A stretch of DNA of 27,261 bases, from contig CAZNPW010000040.1 in the NCBI GenBank assembly GCA_964575185.1, positions 1-27,261 of the forward strand, in the 5' to 3' direction. The translations under genes were made by a program, and so were the position numbers. Below the pieces are notes generated by a model that was not told the DNA's origin, did not search any database, and worked only from the letters and a program-made list of their open reading frames with translations. Positions 15,417-22,760 of this stretch are shown here, piece after piece. The DNA comes from CAZNPW01 sp964575185 (GTDB lineage Bacteria > Pseudomonadota > Alphaproteobacteria > Rhodobacterales > Rhodobacteraceae). The first letter of the stretch is position 1. Every line of letters begins with the position of its first letter.

Positions 15417-16061
15417 ATGACCGAGTTTGTCCCCTCCCTCCCCGTGTTCCTGGCCTTCACCATCGCCGGGCTGATCCTGTTCATCACCCCCGGCCCCGAC
15501 ATGTCGCTGTGGCTGAGCCGGACCCTGCAGGGCGGACGGCGGGCGGGGCTGGCGGCGGCGATGGGCACGAACCTCGGCTGCGTCGTCCACGCGACGCTGG
15601 CGGCGCTGGGGATCTCGGTGCTGATCCAGGCCTCGCCCGTGGCGTTCACGACGCTGAAGGTGGTGGGGGCCTGCTACCTGCTGTGGCTCGCCTGGGGGAT
15701 GATCCGCGGCGGCACGGCGCTGTCGGTCGAGACCACGCGCGGGGCCGACCTGCCCTGGTGGCCGTCGTTCCTGACCGGCGTCGCGGTCAACCTGTCGAAC
15801 CCGAAGGTGGTGATCTTCTTCATCACCTTCCTGCCCGGGTTCGTCTCGGCAACCGATCCGCACGCGGGTGGCAAGCTTCTGTTCCTGGGACTTTACTTCG
15901 TGGCGATCAACGTCGTGCTGTCGGCGCTGCTGGTGCTGTGGGCCGACCGGTTCGTCGGCGCGCTGCGCCGCAACCCGCGGGTGCTGCGGGTGATCGACTG
16001 GCTCTTCGCGGGCGTCTTCGCGGTCTTCGCGGTGACGATCCTGCGGACGCAGGCGCGCTAA
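15417..16061 (+). CDS. LysE/RhtB-family amino-acid exporter
   Basis: Inner-membrane exporter (214 aa) of small metabolites, usually amino acids. About six hydrophobic helices are visible, the first at residues 8-25. The family motif FITPGPDMSLWLSRTLQGGRRAGLAAAMG lies at about residues 21-50, and the second hallmark, FLTGVAVNLSNPKVVIFFITFLPGFV, begins near 119. ATG 15417 is chosen over TTG 15411. The gene lies after kynU but is separated by a large hairpin and has a likely promoter of its own. It ends tail-to-tail with pepN, sharing a CTAA that provides both stops. The substrate is unknown. Confidence 0.92.
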   Translation: MTEFVPSLPVFLAFTIAGLILFITPGPDMSLWLSRTLQGGRRAGLAAAMGTNLGCVVHATLAALGISVLIQASPVAFTTLKVVGACYLLWLAWGMIRGGTALSVETTRGADLPWWPSFLTGVAVNLSNPKVVIFFITFLPGFVSATDPHAGGKLLFLGLYFVAINVVLSALLVLWADRFVGALRRNPRVLRVIDWLFAGVFAVFAVTILRTQAR

Positions 16062-18586
16062 AGCGCCGCGCGCATCCGGCCCGCCATCTCCTCCAGGTCG
16101 CGCGACAGGCCGGGGGCGGCGAGGATGCGGTCGAGTGCGGCGGCGGCGGCAGCCCGGAGGGGGGCGTCGAAGCGGGCGCAGGTCTCGAAGGCCGTGGACA
16201 TCCGCGCGGCGGTCTGCGGGTTCAGGCCGTCGAGCCGGATGAGCCACTCGGCCACCCAGGCATAGCCCGCGGGGCGGTGGAAGGCCGCGTGGTTGGCCGC
16301 GAAACCGCCGACCAGCGCGCGGAAGCGGTTGGGGTTCTGCCAGCGGAAATCTGCATGCGCGGCAAGGGCTTGCACCACGTCCCCCGCGCGGTTCGCAGGC
16401 GTCAGGCCGGCCTGCAGCGCGAACCACTTGTCCATCACGTGCGGGTCGGCCTTCCAGCGGTCGGCGAAGCGCGCGAGCGCCATGTCGGCCGCGCCGGCCT
16501 CGATGAGGATCGCGAGCGTGCCGGCCTCCTCGGTCATGTTGCCGGCCTGCGCGTGGGCCGCGGCCACCGTGCCGGCCTCGCCCGCCGCGGCAAGATAACC
16601 CAGCGCGGCCAGGCGCAGGGCGCGGCGGCCGGCGGCGCGGGCGGCGGGGCTGAAGGGGCCGGGTTCGGCGTGCGCGGCGATGAGGCCGGGCAGCATGGGC
16701 GCGAGCCGCGCCCCCACCGCCGCGCGCGCCCGCAGGCGGACGGCGTAAAGCGCGGCCGGGTCGGGCACCCGGCCCCGGTCGTGCAGCATCTGCGCCAGCT
16801 CGTCCTCGGACGGCAGCCGCAGCGCCAGCGCCCGGAAGGCGGGGTCGAGGCTTTCGTCGCCCGCCACCCGCGCCAGCGCGTCGAGCCAGTCGGGGCCGGG
16901 GCTGGCCCCGTCGACCATGCCCGCCAGCACCTCGCGGGCGAGCTGCCGCCCTGCCTCCCAGCGGTTGAAGGGGTCGGTGTCGTGGGCGAGGAGGAAGGCG
17001 CGCTCTTCCGCCGTGACGGCGCGTTCGATGACCACGGGGGCCGAGAAGCCGCGCAGGAGGGACGGGACCGGGCGGGTCGCGGCGGGGAAGGTGAACGTCT
17101 GTTCGGTCTGCGTCAGCTCGAGCAGCGTGGTCGGCAGGATCTCGTCGCCGTTGGGGTTCAGGAGGCCCAGCGCGACGGGGATGACCTTGGGGTCCTTGTC
17201 GGGCTGGCCGGGGGTGGGCGGGTTCTCCTGCCGCAGGGTCAGGCTGTAGGTGCCGTCGGCGAAGGCGTCGGTGACGTGCAGGCGGGGCGTGCCGGCCTGG
17301 GTGTACCAGCGCTTGAACTGCGTCAGGTCGCGGCCGGTGGCGTCCTGGAACACCGCCAGCCAGTCCTCGATCGTCGCGGCCTGGCCGTCGTGGCGGGTGA
17401 AGTAGAGGTCGAGCGCGCGCGCGTAGCCGTCGTCGCCGACCAGCCGCTTCAGCATGCCGATGAGCTCCGCCCCCTTCTCGTAGACGGTCGCGGTGTAGAA
17501 GTTGTTGATCTCGACGAAGCTGTCGGGCCGCACGGGGTGGGCGAGCGGCCCCTGGTCCTCGCGGAACTGGCGGGCGCGGAGCGTCAGCACGTCCTCGATG
17601 CGCTTGACCGGGGCGGAGCGCATGTCGGCCGAGAACTCCTGGTCGCGGAAGACCGTCAGGCCCTCCTTCAGGCAGAGCTGGAACCAATCGCGGCAGGTGA
17701 TGCGGTTGCCGGTCCAGTTGTGGAAATACTCATGCGCGACGATGGCTTCGATGCGGGCGAAATCGTCGTCGGTGGCGGTTTCGGGGCTGGCGAGGACATA
17801 CTTCGCGTTGAAAATGTTCAGCCCCTTGTTCTCCATCGCGCCCATGTTGAAGTCGTCGACGGCGACGATGTTGAAGACGTCGAGGTCGTATTCGCGTCCG
17901 TAAGCCGTCTCGTCCCAGCGCATCGCGCGGACCAGGCTGTCCATCGCGTAGGCGCAGCGGTGTTCGTCGCCGGCGCGGACCCAGATGGCGAGGTCCACCT
18001 GGCGGCCCGACATCGTGGTGAAGGCCGCGCGGTGCGCCACGAGGTCGCCCGCGACGAGCGCGAAGAGGTAGGCGGGTTTCGGCCAGGGGTCGTCCCAGAC
18101 GCCGTGCGCCACGGGATTGCCGTTCGACAGGAGCACGGGCAGGTCGCTGTCGATCGTGACGCGGAAGCGCGCCATGACGTCGGGGCGGTCGGGGTAGAAG
18201 GTGATGCGGCGGAAGCCTTCGGCCTCGCACTGGGTGCAGAACATGGCCCGGGAGAGATACAGCCCTTCCAGCGCGGTGTTGGCCTGCGGGTCGATCTCGA
18301 CCTCGGTGTCGATGGTGAACGGGTGTTCGGGGATCAGCGCGGCGGGGATCGTCAGGCCGGTCGCGTCGGGGGTGACGGCGACCGGGCGGCCGTCGATGGA
18401 CAGCCGCAGGAGCCGCGGCCCCTCGCCGTCGAGCCGCAGGTCCGCCCGGCCCCCGCGCGACGCGAAGGTCAGCCGTGCGGTCACGCGGGTTGCGGTCGGG
18501 TGCAGGGCGAAGCGGAGGTCGACCTGCGACAGCGTGAAGGGATAGGGGCGGTAGTCGGCAAGCCAGGTGGTCACGGGCAACTCCAT
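16058..18586 (-). CDS. pepN: Aminopeptidase N (M1 family, alanyl aminopeptidase)
   Basis: Cytosolic zinc metallopeptidase (842 aa, normal length) that removes N-terminal residues from peptides. The substrate-binding GAMEN motif (MGAMENKGLNIFN) lies near residue 246. The zinc site HExxH (VAHEYFHNWTGNRITCRDWF) is near 284, with the third ligand glutamate in LCLKEGLTVF. The C-terminal helical domain of the proteobacterial PepN type is complete. ATG 18586 begins MELPVTTWLADYRPYPF, matching the usual ADYRP-containing N-terminus. Its stop shares bases with that of the convergent LysE-type gene. Confidence 0.96.
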   Translation of the reverse strand: MELPVTTWLADYRPYPFTLSQVDLRFALHPTATRVTARLTFASRGGRADLRLDGEGPRLLRLSIDGRPVAVTPDATGLTIPAALIPEHPFTIDTEVEIDPQANTALEGLYLSRAMFCTQCEAEGFRRITFYPDRPDVMARFRVTIDSDLPVLLSNGNPVAHGVWDDPWPKPAYLFALVAGDLVAHRAAFTTMSGRQVDLAIWVRAGDEHRCAYAMDSLVRAMRWDETAYGREYDLDVFNIVAVDDFNMGAMENKGLNIFNAKYVLASPETATDDDFARIEAIVAHEYFHNWTGNRITCRDWFQLCLKEGLTVFRDQEFSADMRSAPVKRIEDVLTLRARQFREDQGPLAHPVRPDSFVEINNFYTATVYEKGAELIGMLKRLVGDDGYARALDLYFTRHDGQAATIEDWLAVFQDATGRDLTQFKRWYTQAGTPRLHVTDAFADGTYSLTLRQENPPTPGQPDKDPKVIPVALGLLNPNGDEILPTTLLELTQTEQTFTFPAATRPVPSLLRGFSAPVVIERAVTAEERAFLLAHDTDPFNRWEAGRQLAREVLAGMVDGASPGPDWLDALARVAGDESLDPAFRALALRLPSEDELAQMLHDRGRVPDPAALYAVRLRARAAVGARLAPMLPGLIAAHAEPGPFSPAARAAGRRALRLAALGYLAAAGEAGTVAAAHAQAGNMTEEAGTLAILIEAGAADMALARFADRWKADPHVMDKWFALQAGLTPANRAGDVVQALAAHADFRWQNPNRFRALVGGFAANHAAFHRPAGYAWVAEWLIRLDGLNPQTAARMSTAFETCARFDAPLRAAAAAALDRILAAPGLSRDLEEMAGRMRAAL

Positions 18587-18663
18587 GCGCGCGGGCAGCG
18601 TTTCCGGTTCCGGCGGCGGTGTAAAGGGCTTGCCGGGGACGGTCGGCGGGCCACCTTGGGCTC

Positions 18664-18828
18664 ATGGCCAGGATGATCCGCAAAGCCGACCTGCCGCGGA
18701 AAACCTGCGCCTGCTGCGGGCTGCCCTTCGCCTGGCGGAAGAAATGGGCGAAGGTGTGGGACGAGGTGCGCTATTGCTCGGACCGCTGCCGGGCAGAGAA
18801 GGTCAGGCGCGGGCGACCGCCCGGGTGA
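18664..18828 (+). CDS. DUF2256 small zinc-finger-like protein
   Basis: Short gene encoding 54 aa: basic and cysteine-rich, with KTCACCGLPFAWRKKW (CxCC, residues 15-18) and YCSDRCR (CxxxC, residues 38-42), the pattern of the DUF2256 family and a probable zinc-binding treble-clef or ribbon. The KADLPRK lead-in and the WRKKWAKVWDEVRYCSDRC core match that family. Function is unknown; in many proteobacteria it is found near cryptochrome/photolyase-like genes, but none is visible here. ATG 18664 is used; ATG 18673 is possible. It is divergent from pepN (77 bases between starts), and its last 26 bases overlap the end of the convergent EcsC-family gene. Confidence 0.85.
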   Translation: MARMIRKADLPRKTCACCGLPFAWRKKWAKVWDEVRYCSDRCRAEKVRRGRPPG

Positions 18829-19567
18829 CCGCGGGCTGCGCCGTCGCCGCGGCGAAGGCCGCGAGCGTGCGGTCGGGGCCGTGGGTCTGCGCGAGCCGCA
18901 GGAGCTGGAAGCGGATGCGCGCGATCTCGCGGTAGTAGCGCAGGAAGGCGGCGTTCAGCCCTGCGCCTGCGACCGCGCCGATCACCGGCACGGCCTGGGC
19001 CGCGAGCTTCTGGCCCATGGCGAGGCCGAGCCGCGGCACGATCGCGCCGATCAGCCGCTGGATCGCGGGCCCGTTCAGCGCCATGCGCGCGCCGAGAAAG
19101 CTCGTGTTCAGCCCGTCGTCGTCGGCCAGCGGCGAGCCCGCGGCGAAGACCTTCAGGCATTCGGCGCGGACCCAGGGCTCGTCGGGGTCGAAGCCCGCCG
19201 CCGCGGCCTCGCGGCGGATCGTGTGCAGGAAGACGGTGATCGTGAACGGAAGTTCGGCGATCGCGGTTGGCAGCCCGCCGGCGCCTCCGGCCGCCCCGGT
19301 GGCCATCGCCGCGGCCATGGTGCCGCGCCCGCCGGTCGGGCGCAGCCGCGCGGTGCGCCCCGTCAGGTCGAAGGCGCGCATCAGCCCCTGCCGCACGGCG
19401 GCGTCGATCTGCGCGCGCGCCGCCGCGGGCAGCATCCGCAGCCGGTCCTCGACCGAGGCACCCAGCCGCTGCATCAGCGAGATGACCGGGCCGTTCGCGC
19501 GCTTCCAGCGCAGCGCCAGGCCCTGCACCGCGAGGTCGAGATCGTCGTGGGGCACGAGTGCTGTCAT
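18803..19567 (-). CDS. EcsC-family protein
   Basis: Protein of 254 aa matching the EcsC family, whose role in Gram-negative bacteria is not known. Visible features are the alanine/glycine-rich stretch MAAAMATGAAGGAGGLPTAIAELPFTITVFLHTIRR (about residues 83-118), which looks membrane-associated, and a second glycine/alanine-rich amphipathic segment, KLAAQAVPVIGAVAGAGLNAAFL (about 193-215), followed by YYREIARIRFQLLRLA. Start ATG 19567. TTGCAA and TACGTT (complement of 19576-19581) suggest a promoter ending only a few bases before the start. It is followed tail-to-tail by the DUF2256 gene with a 26-base overlap. Confidence 0.85.
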   Translation of the reverse strand: MTALVPHDDLDLAVQGLALRWKRANGPVISLMQRLGASVEDRLRMLPAAARAQIDAAVRQGLMRAFDLTGRTARLRPTGGRGTMAAAMATGAAGGAGGLPTAIAELPFTITVFLHTIRREAAAAGFDPDEPWVRAECLKVFAAGSPLADDDGLNTSFLGARMALNGPAIQRLIGAIVPRLGLAMGQKLAAQAVPVIGAVAGAGLNAAFLRYYREIARIRFQLLRLAQTHGPDRTLAAFAAATAQPAVTRAVARA

Positions 19568-19607
19568 GGCAGGTGAACGTAGGCGACCCCGGTGCGGTTG
19601 CAAAGGG

Positions 19608-20090
19608 TCAGGCGGCGCGCGTGACCCGGCCCGTCACGCCATCCCAGGCCCCCGCGCGCAGCGCGAGGCCGAGCACGCGGTCGGGGTTGGTCGGCGGCGG
19701 CATCTCGACCCCGTCGAGGCGGCGGAAGCCGAAGCGGCCGTAGTAGGGCGCGTCGCCGACGAGCATCGCCCGCTCCCACCCCAGGCGGCGCGCCTCGGCG
19801 AGGCTTTCGGTGACGAGAAGGCCGCCGAGCCCCTCGCCCTGGCGGGTCGGGTGGACCGCGACGGGGCCGAGCAGCAGCGCGGCGCGCGCGCCGACCGCGA
19901 CCGGCCAGTAGCGGATCGCGGCGGCGAGCACGCCGTCCTCGCGCAGCGTCAGGCAGAGGGGCGCGACCGGCGCCACCCCGTCGCGCAGGCGGTAGGAGGA
20001 CAGCGCGGTGCGGCCCGGCGCGAAGCAGAGGTCGAGGAGCGCCTCGACCTCCCACCCGTCCGCGTCGGTCTCTTCCTCGAGCTGATACAT
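19608..20090 (-). CDS. GNAT-family N-acetyltransferase
   Basis: Acetyl-CoA-dependent acyltransferase (160 aa). The acetyl-CoA pyrophosphate-binding motif A, LGPVAVHPTRQGEGLGGLLV (the Q-x-x-G-x-G/A pattern is RQGEGLG), lies near residues 74-93. This is followed by AMLVGDAPYYGRFGFRRLDG, typical of the YhbS-like subgroup that acts on small molecules or proteins. The substrate cannot be predicted. It lies downstream of fabD on the same strand, but a strong hairpin element (20115-20143) sits between them. Confidence 0.92.
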   Translation of the reverse strand: MYQLEEETDADGWEVEALLDLCFAPGRTALSSYRLRDGVAPVAPLCLTLREDGVLAAAIRYWPVAVGARAALLLGPVAVHPTRQGEGLGGLLVTESLAEARRLGWERAMLVGDAPYYGRFGFRRLDGVEMPPPTNPDRVLGLALRAGAWDGVTGRVTRAA

Positions 20091-20114
20091 GGCGGTCCCG
20101 CGGCGAGGGCAGGA

Positions 20115-20143
20115 CCGGGGGGTTTCACACCCCCCGGACCCCC
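20115..20143. repeat. Intergenic hairpin repeat, copy A
   Basis: A 29-base block identical to 22705-22733. CCGGGGGG (20115-20122) pairs with CCCCCCGG (20130-20137) around a seven-base loop, TTTCACA, and is followed by ACCCCC. The flanking GTGGAGTATTTG and GGAAAGAGGAGG resemble the other copy's flank. It lies between fabD and the acetyltransferase gene and may terminate fabD transcription. Confidence 0.75.
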
Positions 20144-20174
20144 TGTGGAGTATTTGTGCCCGGAAAGAGGAGGA

Positions 20175-21104
20175 TCAGGCTTTCAGCGCGGCGATGTCCT
20201 CGGGCGTGCCGATCGCGCGGGTGGCGGCGTCCCCGGCGATCCGGCGGATCATGCCGGACAGGGCCTTGCCCGCGCCGACCTCCCAGAAGCCGTCGACGCC
20301 CGCGGCCGCCATGGCCTGCACCGATTCGCGCCAGCGGACGCGGCCGGTGACCTGGGCCACCAGCAGGCGGCGGATCGCGGCGGGGTCGGTGACGGGGGCG
20401 GCGGTGACGTTGGCGATCACGGGCACGCGCGGCGCGGCGACGGGGGTGGCGGCCAGCGCCTCGGCCATGGCGTCGGCGGCGGGCTGCATGAGCGCGCAGT
20501 GGAAGGGCGCGCTGACGGGCAGGAGGAGCGCGCGTTTCGCGCCGCGGGCCCTGGCGATCCCGACCGCGCGCTCGACCGCGGCGCGGTCGCCCGAGACGAC
20601 AACCTGTGCGGGGTCGTTGTCGTTGGCGGCCTCGCAGACCTGGCCCTGCGCGGCCTCCGCCGCCACGCTTTCGACGGCGGCGAGGTCGAGGCCCAGAAGT
20701 GCCGCCATCGCGCCCTGCCCGACGGGCACCGCCGCCTGCATCGCGGTGCCGCGCAGGCGCAGGAGCCGCGCGGTATCCGCGAGCGTCAGGCTGCCCGCGG
20801 CGCAGAGGGCGCTGTATTCGCCGAGCGAGTGGCCCGCGACGCAGGCGGCGCCGGTGACCGGAAAGCCCTCGGCCTCCAGCGCCGCGACGGTGGCGAGCGA
20901 GGTCGCCATCAGCGCGGGCTGGGCGTTGGCGGTCAGCGTGAGCTCGGCGATGTCGCCGTCCCGGATCAGCGCGGAGAGGGGCTGGCCCAGGGCCTCGTCG
21001 ACCTCGGCGAAGACCGCGCGGGCGGCGGGATAGGCATCGGCCAGCGCGCAGCCCATGCCGATGGCCTGCGCGCCCTGCCCCGGAAAGACCCATGCCGTCG
21101 TCAT
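20175..21104 (-). CDS. fabD: Malonyl-CoA:ACP transacylase
   Basis: Transfers malonyl from CoA to acyl-carrier protein, the entry step of fatty-acid elongation (309 aa, normal). The N-terminus MTTAWVFPGQGAQAIGMG is diagnostic. The nucleophile is in GHSLGEYSALCAAG (Ser about 93), the substrate arginine lies in LLRLRGTAMQAAVPVGQGAM, and the catalytic histidine is in VSAPFHCALM (about 198). The C-terminal EVGAGKALSGMIRRI completes the family. The frame is open upstream to 21224, but homology and the preceding G-rich site favour ATG 21104. It is divergent from rpsF; other fab genes are not adjacent. Confidence 0.96.
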   Translation of the reverse strand: MTTAWVFPGQGAQAIGMGCALADAYPAARAVFAEVDEALGQPLSALIRDGDIAELTLTANAQPALMATSLATVAALEAEGFPVTGAACVAGHSLGEYSALCAAGSLTLADTARLLRLRGTAMQAAVPVGQGAMAALLGLDLAAVESVAAEAAQGQVCEAANDNDPAQVVVSGDRAAVERAVGIARARGAKRALLLPVSAPFHCALMQPAADAMAEALAATPVAAPRVPVIANVTAAPVTDPAAIRRLLVAQVTGRVRWRESVQAMAAAGVDGFWEVGAGKALSGMIRRIAGDAATRAIGTPEDIAALKA

Positions 21105-21172
21105 CCGCACCCCCGCCCTGTCGCCGCACCCCGATAGCCCGCAGGTGCCGCCGGGCACAACGGCTTTTGCGC

Positions 21173-21200
21173 TTGCGCACGGCGCGCGCGTGCCTATAAG
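21173..21200 (+). promoter_or_regulatory. Sigma-70-type promoter of the rpsF operon
   Basis: TTGCGC (21173-21178) and TATAAG (21195-21200) are separated by 16 bases. This is the best -10 match seen in the window, as expected for a ribosomal protein operon. The transcript would carry a leader of about 94 bases before rpsF. Confidence 0.65.
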
Positions 21201-21240
21201 GCCGCGGTCCCGCCGTTTTCGCAACGGCGCAGTCCCTCGT

Positions 21241-21271
21241 GGGCAGACAAGGCGGGATCATCCGTCTGCCC
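21241..21271 (+). promoter_or_regulatory. Structured rpsF leader, candidate S6:S18 autoregulatory element
   Basis: GGGCAGAC (21241-21248) pairs with GTCTGCCC (21264-21271) around a 15-base loop whose 3' side ends in ATCCG, so a CCG trinucleotide sits at the top of the stem. Known S6:S18 leaders are hairpins with a conserved CCG in a bulge mimicking the S18 site in 16S rRNA. The position, 30 bases before rpsF, fits. The assignment is by resemblance only. Confidence 0.45.
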
Positions 21272-21300
21272 GGTGAAACGCGCCCGAGAAGGAACCGCGC

Positions 21301-21750
21301 ATGCCGCTGTACGAGCATGTCTTCATTTCGCGTCAGGACCTGTCCAACGCGCAGGCCGAGGGCCTGATCGAACACTTCGGGGCGGTGCTGGCCGACAACG
21401 GCGGCAAGGTCGTGGAGCACGAATACTGGGGGGTCAAGACGATGGCCTACCGGATCAACAAGAACCGCAAGGGCCATTACGCCTTCCTGCGCACCGACGC
21501 CGCCCCGGCCGCGGTGCTGGAGATGGAGCGCCTGATGCGCCTGCACGACGACGTCATGCGCGTGCTGACGATCAAGGTCGACGCGCATGGCGAGGGCCCG
21601 TCGGTCCAGATGCAGAAGCGCGACGAGCGCGAGCGGGGCGACCGCGACGACCGGCCGTCCTTCGGCGGCGACCGCGGCGGGTTCCGCGGCGGCGACAGGG
21701 ATCGCGGCGGGGACCGCGGCGACCGGCCCTCGTTCGGCGACCGGCGGTAA
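21301..21750 (+). CDS. rpsF: Small ribosomal subunit protein bS6, with Arg/Gly/Asp-rich tail
   Basis: Binds 16S rRNA in the platform of the 30S subunit together with bS18. The core MPLYEHVFISRQDLSNAQAE to about residue 95 (including VVEHEYWGVKTMAYRINKNRKGHYAF) is standard bS6. From about residue 103 to 149 the protein continues as a low-complexity tail of D, R and G with DRPSFG present twice and GGDRGG-like repeats, longer than in many bacteria but of a type seen in alphaproteobacteria. AGAAGGA precedes the ATG at a good distance. First gene of rpsF-rpsR-rplI, 12 bases before rpsR. Confidence 0.97.
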   Translation: MPLYEHVFISRQDLSNAQAEGLIEHFGAVLADNGGKVVEHEYWGVKTMAYRINKNRKGHYAFLRTDAAPAAVLEMERLMRLHDDVMRVLTIKVDAHGEGPSVQMQKRDERERGDRDDRPSFGGDRGGFRGGDRDRGGDRGDRPSFGDRR

Positions 21751-21762
21751 GGAGAGCGACAC

Positions 21763-21990
21763 ATGGCCACCAAACCCTTCTTCCGCCGCCGCAAGGTCTG
21801 CCCGTTCTCGGGCGCGAATGCCCCGGCGATCGACTACAAGGACACGCGCCTCTTGCAGCGCTACATCAGCGAGCGCGGCAAGATCGTGCCGAGCCGGATC
21901 ACCGCCGTCTCGGCCAAGAAGCAGCGCGAGCTCGCCGCCGCGATCAAGCGCGCGCGCTTCCTCGCGCTGCTGCCCTATGCCGTGAAGTGA
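21763..21990 (+). CDS. rpsR: Small ribosomal subunit protein bS18
   Basis: Component of the 30S platform (75 aa, normal length) that forms a heterodimer with bS6. The N-terminus PFFRRRKVCPFSGANAP and the core IDYKDTRLLQRYISERGKIVPSRITAVSAKKQRELAAAIKRARFLALLPY are diagnostic. It has a single cysteine near residue 19. AAGGAGAG lies upstream of the ATG. Middle gene of the rpsF-rpsR-rplI operon. Confidence 0.98.
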   Translation: MATKPFFRRRKVCPFSGANAPAIDYKDTRLLQRYISERGKIVPSRITAVSAKKQRELAAAIKRARFLALLPYAVK

Positions 21991-22001
21991 GGACCCGACC
22001 G

Positions 22002-22571
22002 ATGCAAGTGATCCTTCTGGAACGCGTGGCGAAACTGGGCCAGATGGGCCAGGTCGTGAACGTCAAGGACGGCTATGCGCGCAACTTCCTGCTGCCGCAG
22101 GGCAAGGCGCTGCGCGCGAGCGAGGCGAACGTGAAGAGCTTCGAGACGCGCAAGGCGCAGCTCGAGGCGTCGAACCTCGAGACCAGGCGCGAGGCGGAAG
22201 CCGTCGCGGCGAAGCTCGACGGGCAGACCTTCGTGGTCATCCGCTCGGCCTCGGACGCGGGCGCGCTGTATGGCAGCGTGACGGCCCGCGACGCGGCCGA
22301 TGCCGCGACGGCGGGCGGGTTCACGGTCGGCCGGGCGCAGGTCTCGCTCGACCGGCCGATCAAGGACCTGGGCATCCACAGCGTGACCGTCACGCTGCAC
22401 CCCGAGGTCGTGGCGAAGATCCGCATGAACGTCGCCCGGTCGGCGCAGGAAGCCGAGCTTCAGGCCAGCGGCAAGTCGATCCAGGATGCACAGGCCGAGG
22501 CCGACGCCGCGGCGGAGTTCGAGATCCAGAACCTGTTCAACGACATCGGCGGCGCTGCCGCCGACGCATGA
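22002..22571 (+). CDS. rplI: Large ribosomal subunit protein bL9
   Basis: Binds 23S rRNA near the L1 stalk (189 aa). The N-terminal domain MQVILLERVAKLGQMGQVVNVKDGYARNFLLPQGKA is diagnostic. It is followed by the long connecting helix and a C-terminal domain with GALYGSVTARDAADA and SLDRPIKDLGIHSVTVTLHPEV. An acidic alanine-rich C-terminal extension of about 40 residues (AEADAAAEFEIQNLFNDIGG) makes it longer than the E. coli protein, as is usual in Rhodobacterales. The ATG at 22002 lies 11 bases after the rpsR stop. Confidence 0.97.
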   Translation: MQVILLERVAKLGQMGQVVNVKDGYARNFLLPQGKALRASEANVKSFETRKAQLEASNLETRREAEAVAAKLDGQTFVVIRSASDAGALYGSVTARDAADAATAGGFTVGRAQVSLDRPIKDLGIHSVTVTLHPEVVAKIRMNVARSAQEAELQASGKSIQDAQAEADAAAEFEIQNLFNDIGGAAADA

Positions 22572-22584
22572 CGGGACGGGCGCA

Positions 22585-22614
22585 GGGCCGCGCGGGGGGA
22601 ACCTCGCGCGGCCC
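22585..22614 (+). terminator. Hairpin after rplI
   Basis: GGGCCGCGCG (22585-22594) and CGCGCGGCCC (22605-22614) make a perfect ten-base-pair stem with a ten-base loop, 13 bases after the rplI stop. There is no T-run, so it is a terminator candidate on position and stability alone. Confidence 0.55.
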
Positions 22615-22704
22615 CGGCGTGTCCGGTGACGCGCGACGGCGCGGCGATGCCGGTTTCGGCGGTGCGCCGGGTGGCGCAGGCGTTAGCTAGCGGGATGAGG
22701 TCGC

Positions 22705-22733
22705 CCGGGGGGTTTCACACCCCCCGGACCCCC
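22705..22733. repeat. Intergenic hairpin repeat, copy B
   Basis: A 29-base block identical to copy A at 20115-20143 (CCGGGGGG, then TTTCACA, then CCCCCCGG, followed by ACCCCC). The flank continues CGTGGGATAGTTTCGGGAAG, similar to copy A's flank. It is close to the RACo-type gene: the GGGAAG after the element is the only plausible ribosome-binding site for ATG 22761. Confidence 0.75.
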
Positions 22734-22760
22734 CGTGGGATAGTTTCGGGAAGATGAAGG

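Noticed and set aside
13953..17687. 1244-codon open frame on the minus strand
   Set aside because: It runs antisense to kynU and the LysE gene and out of frame through pepN; its composition (P/R/G/A/H-rich) is that of a GC shadow, while the other frames hold clear families.
15509..18676. 1055-codon open frame on the plus strand
   Set aside because: It is antisense to pepN and lies in another frame of the LysE gene; no family motif is seen and the residue composition is typical of a shadow frame.
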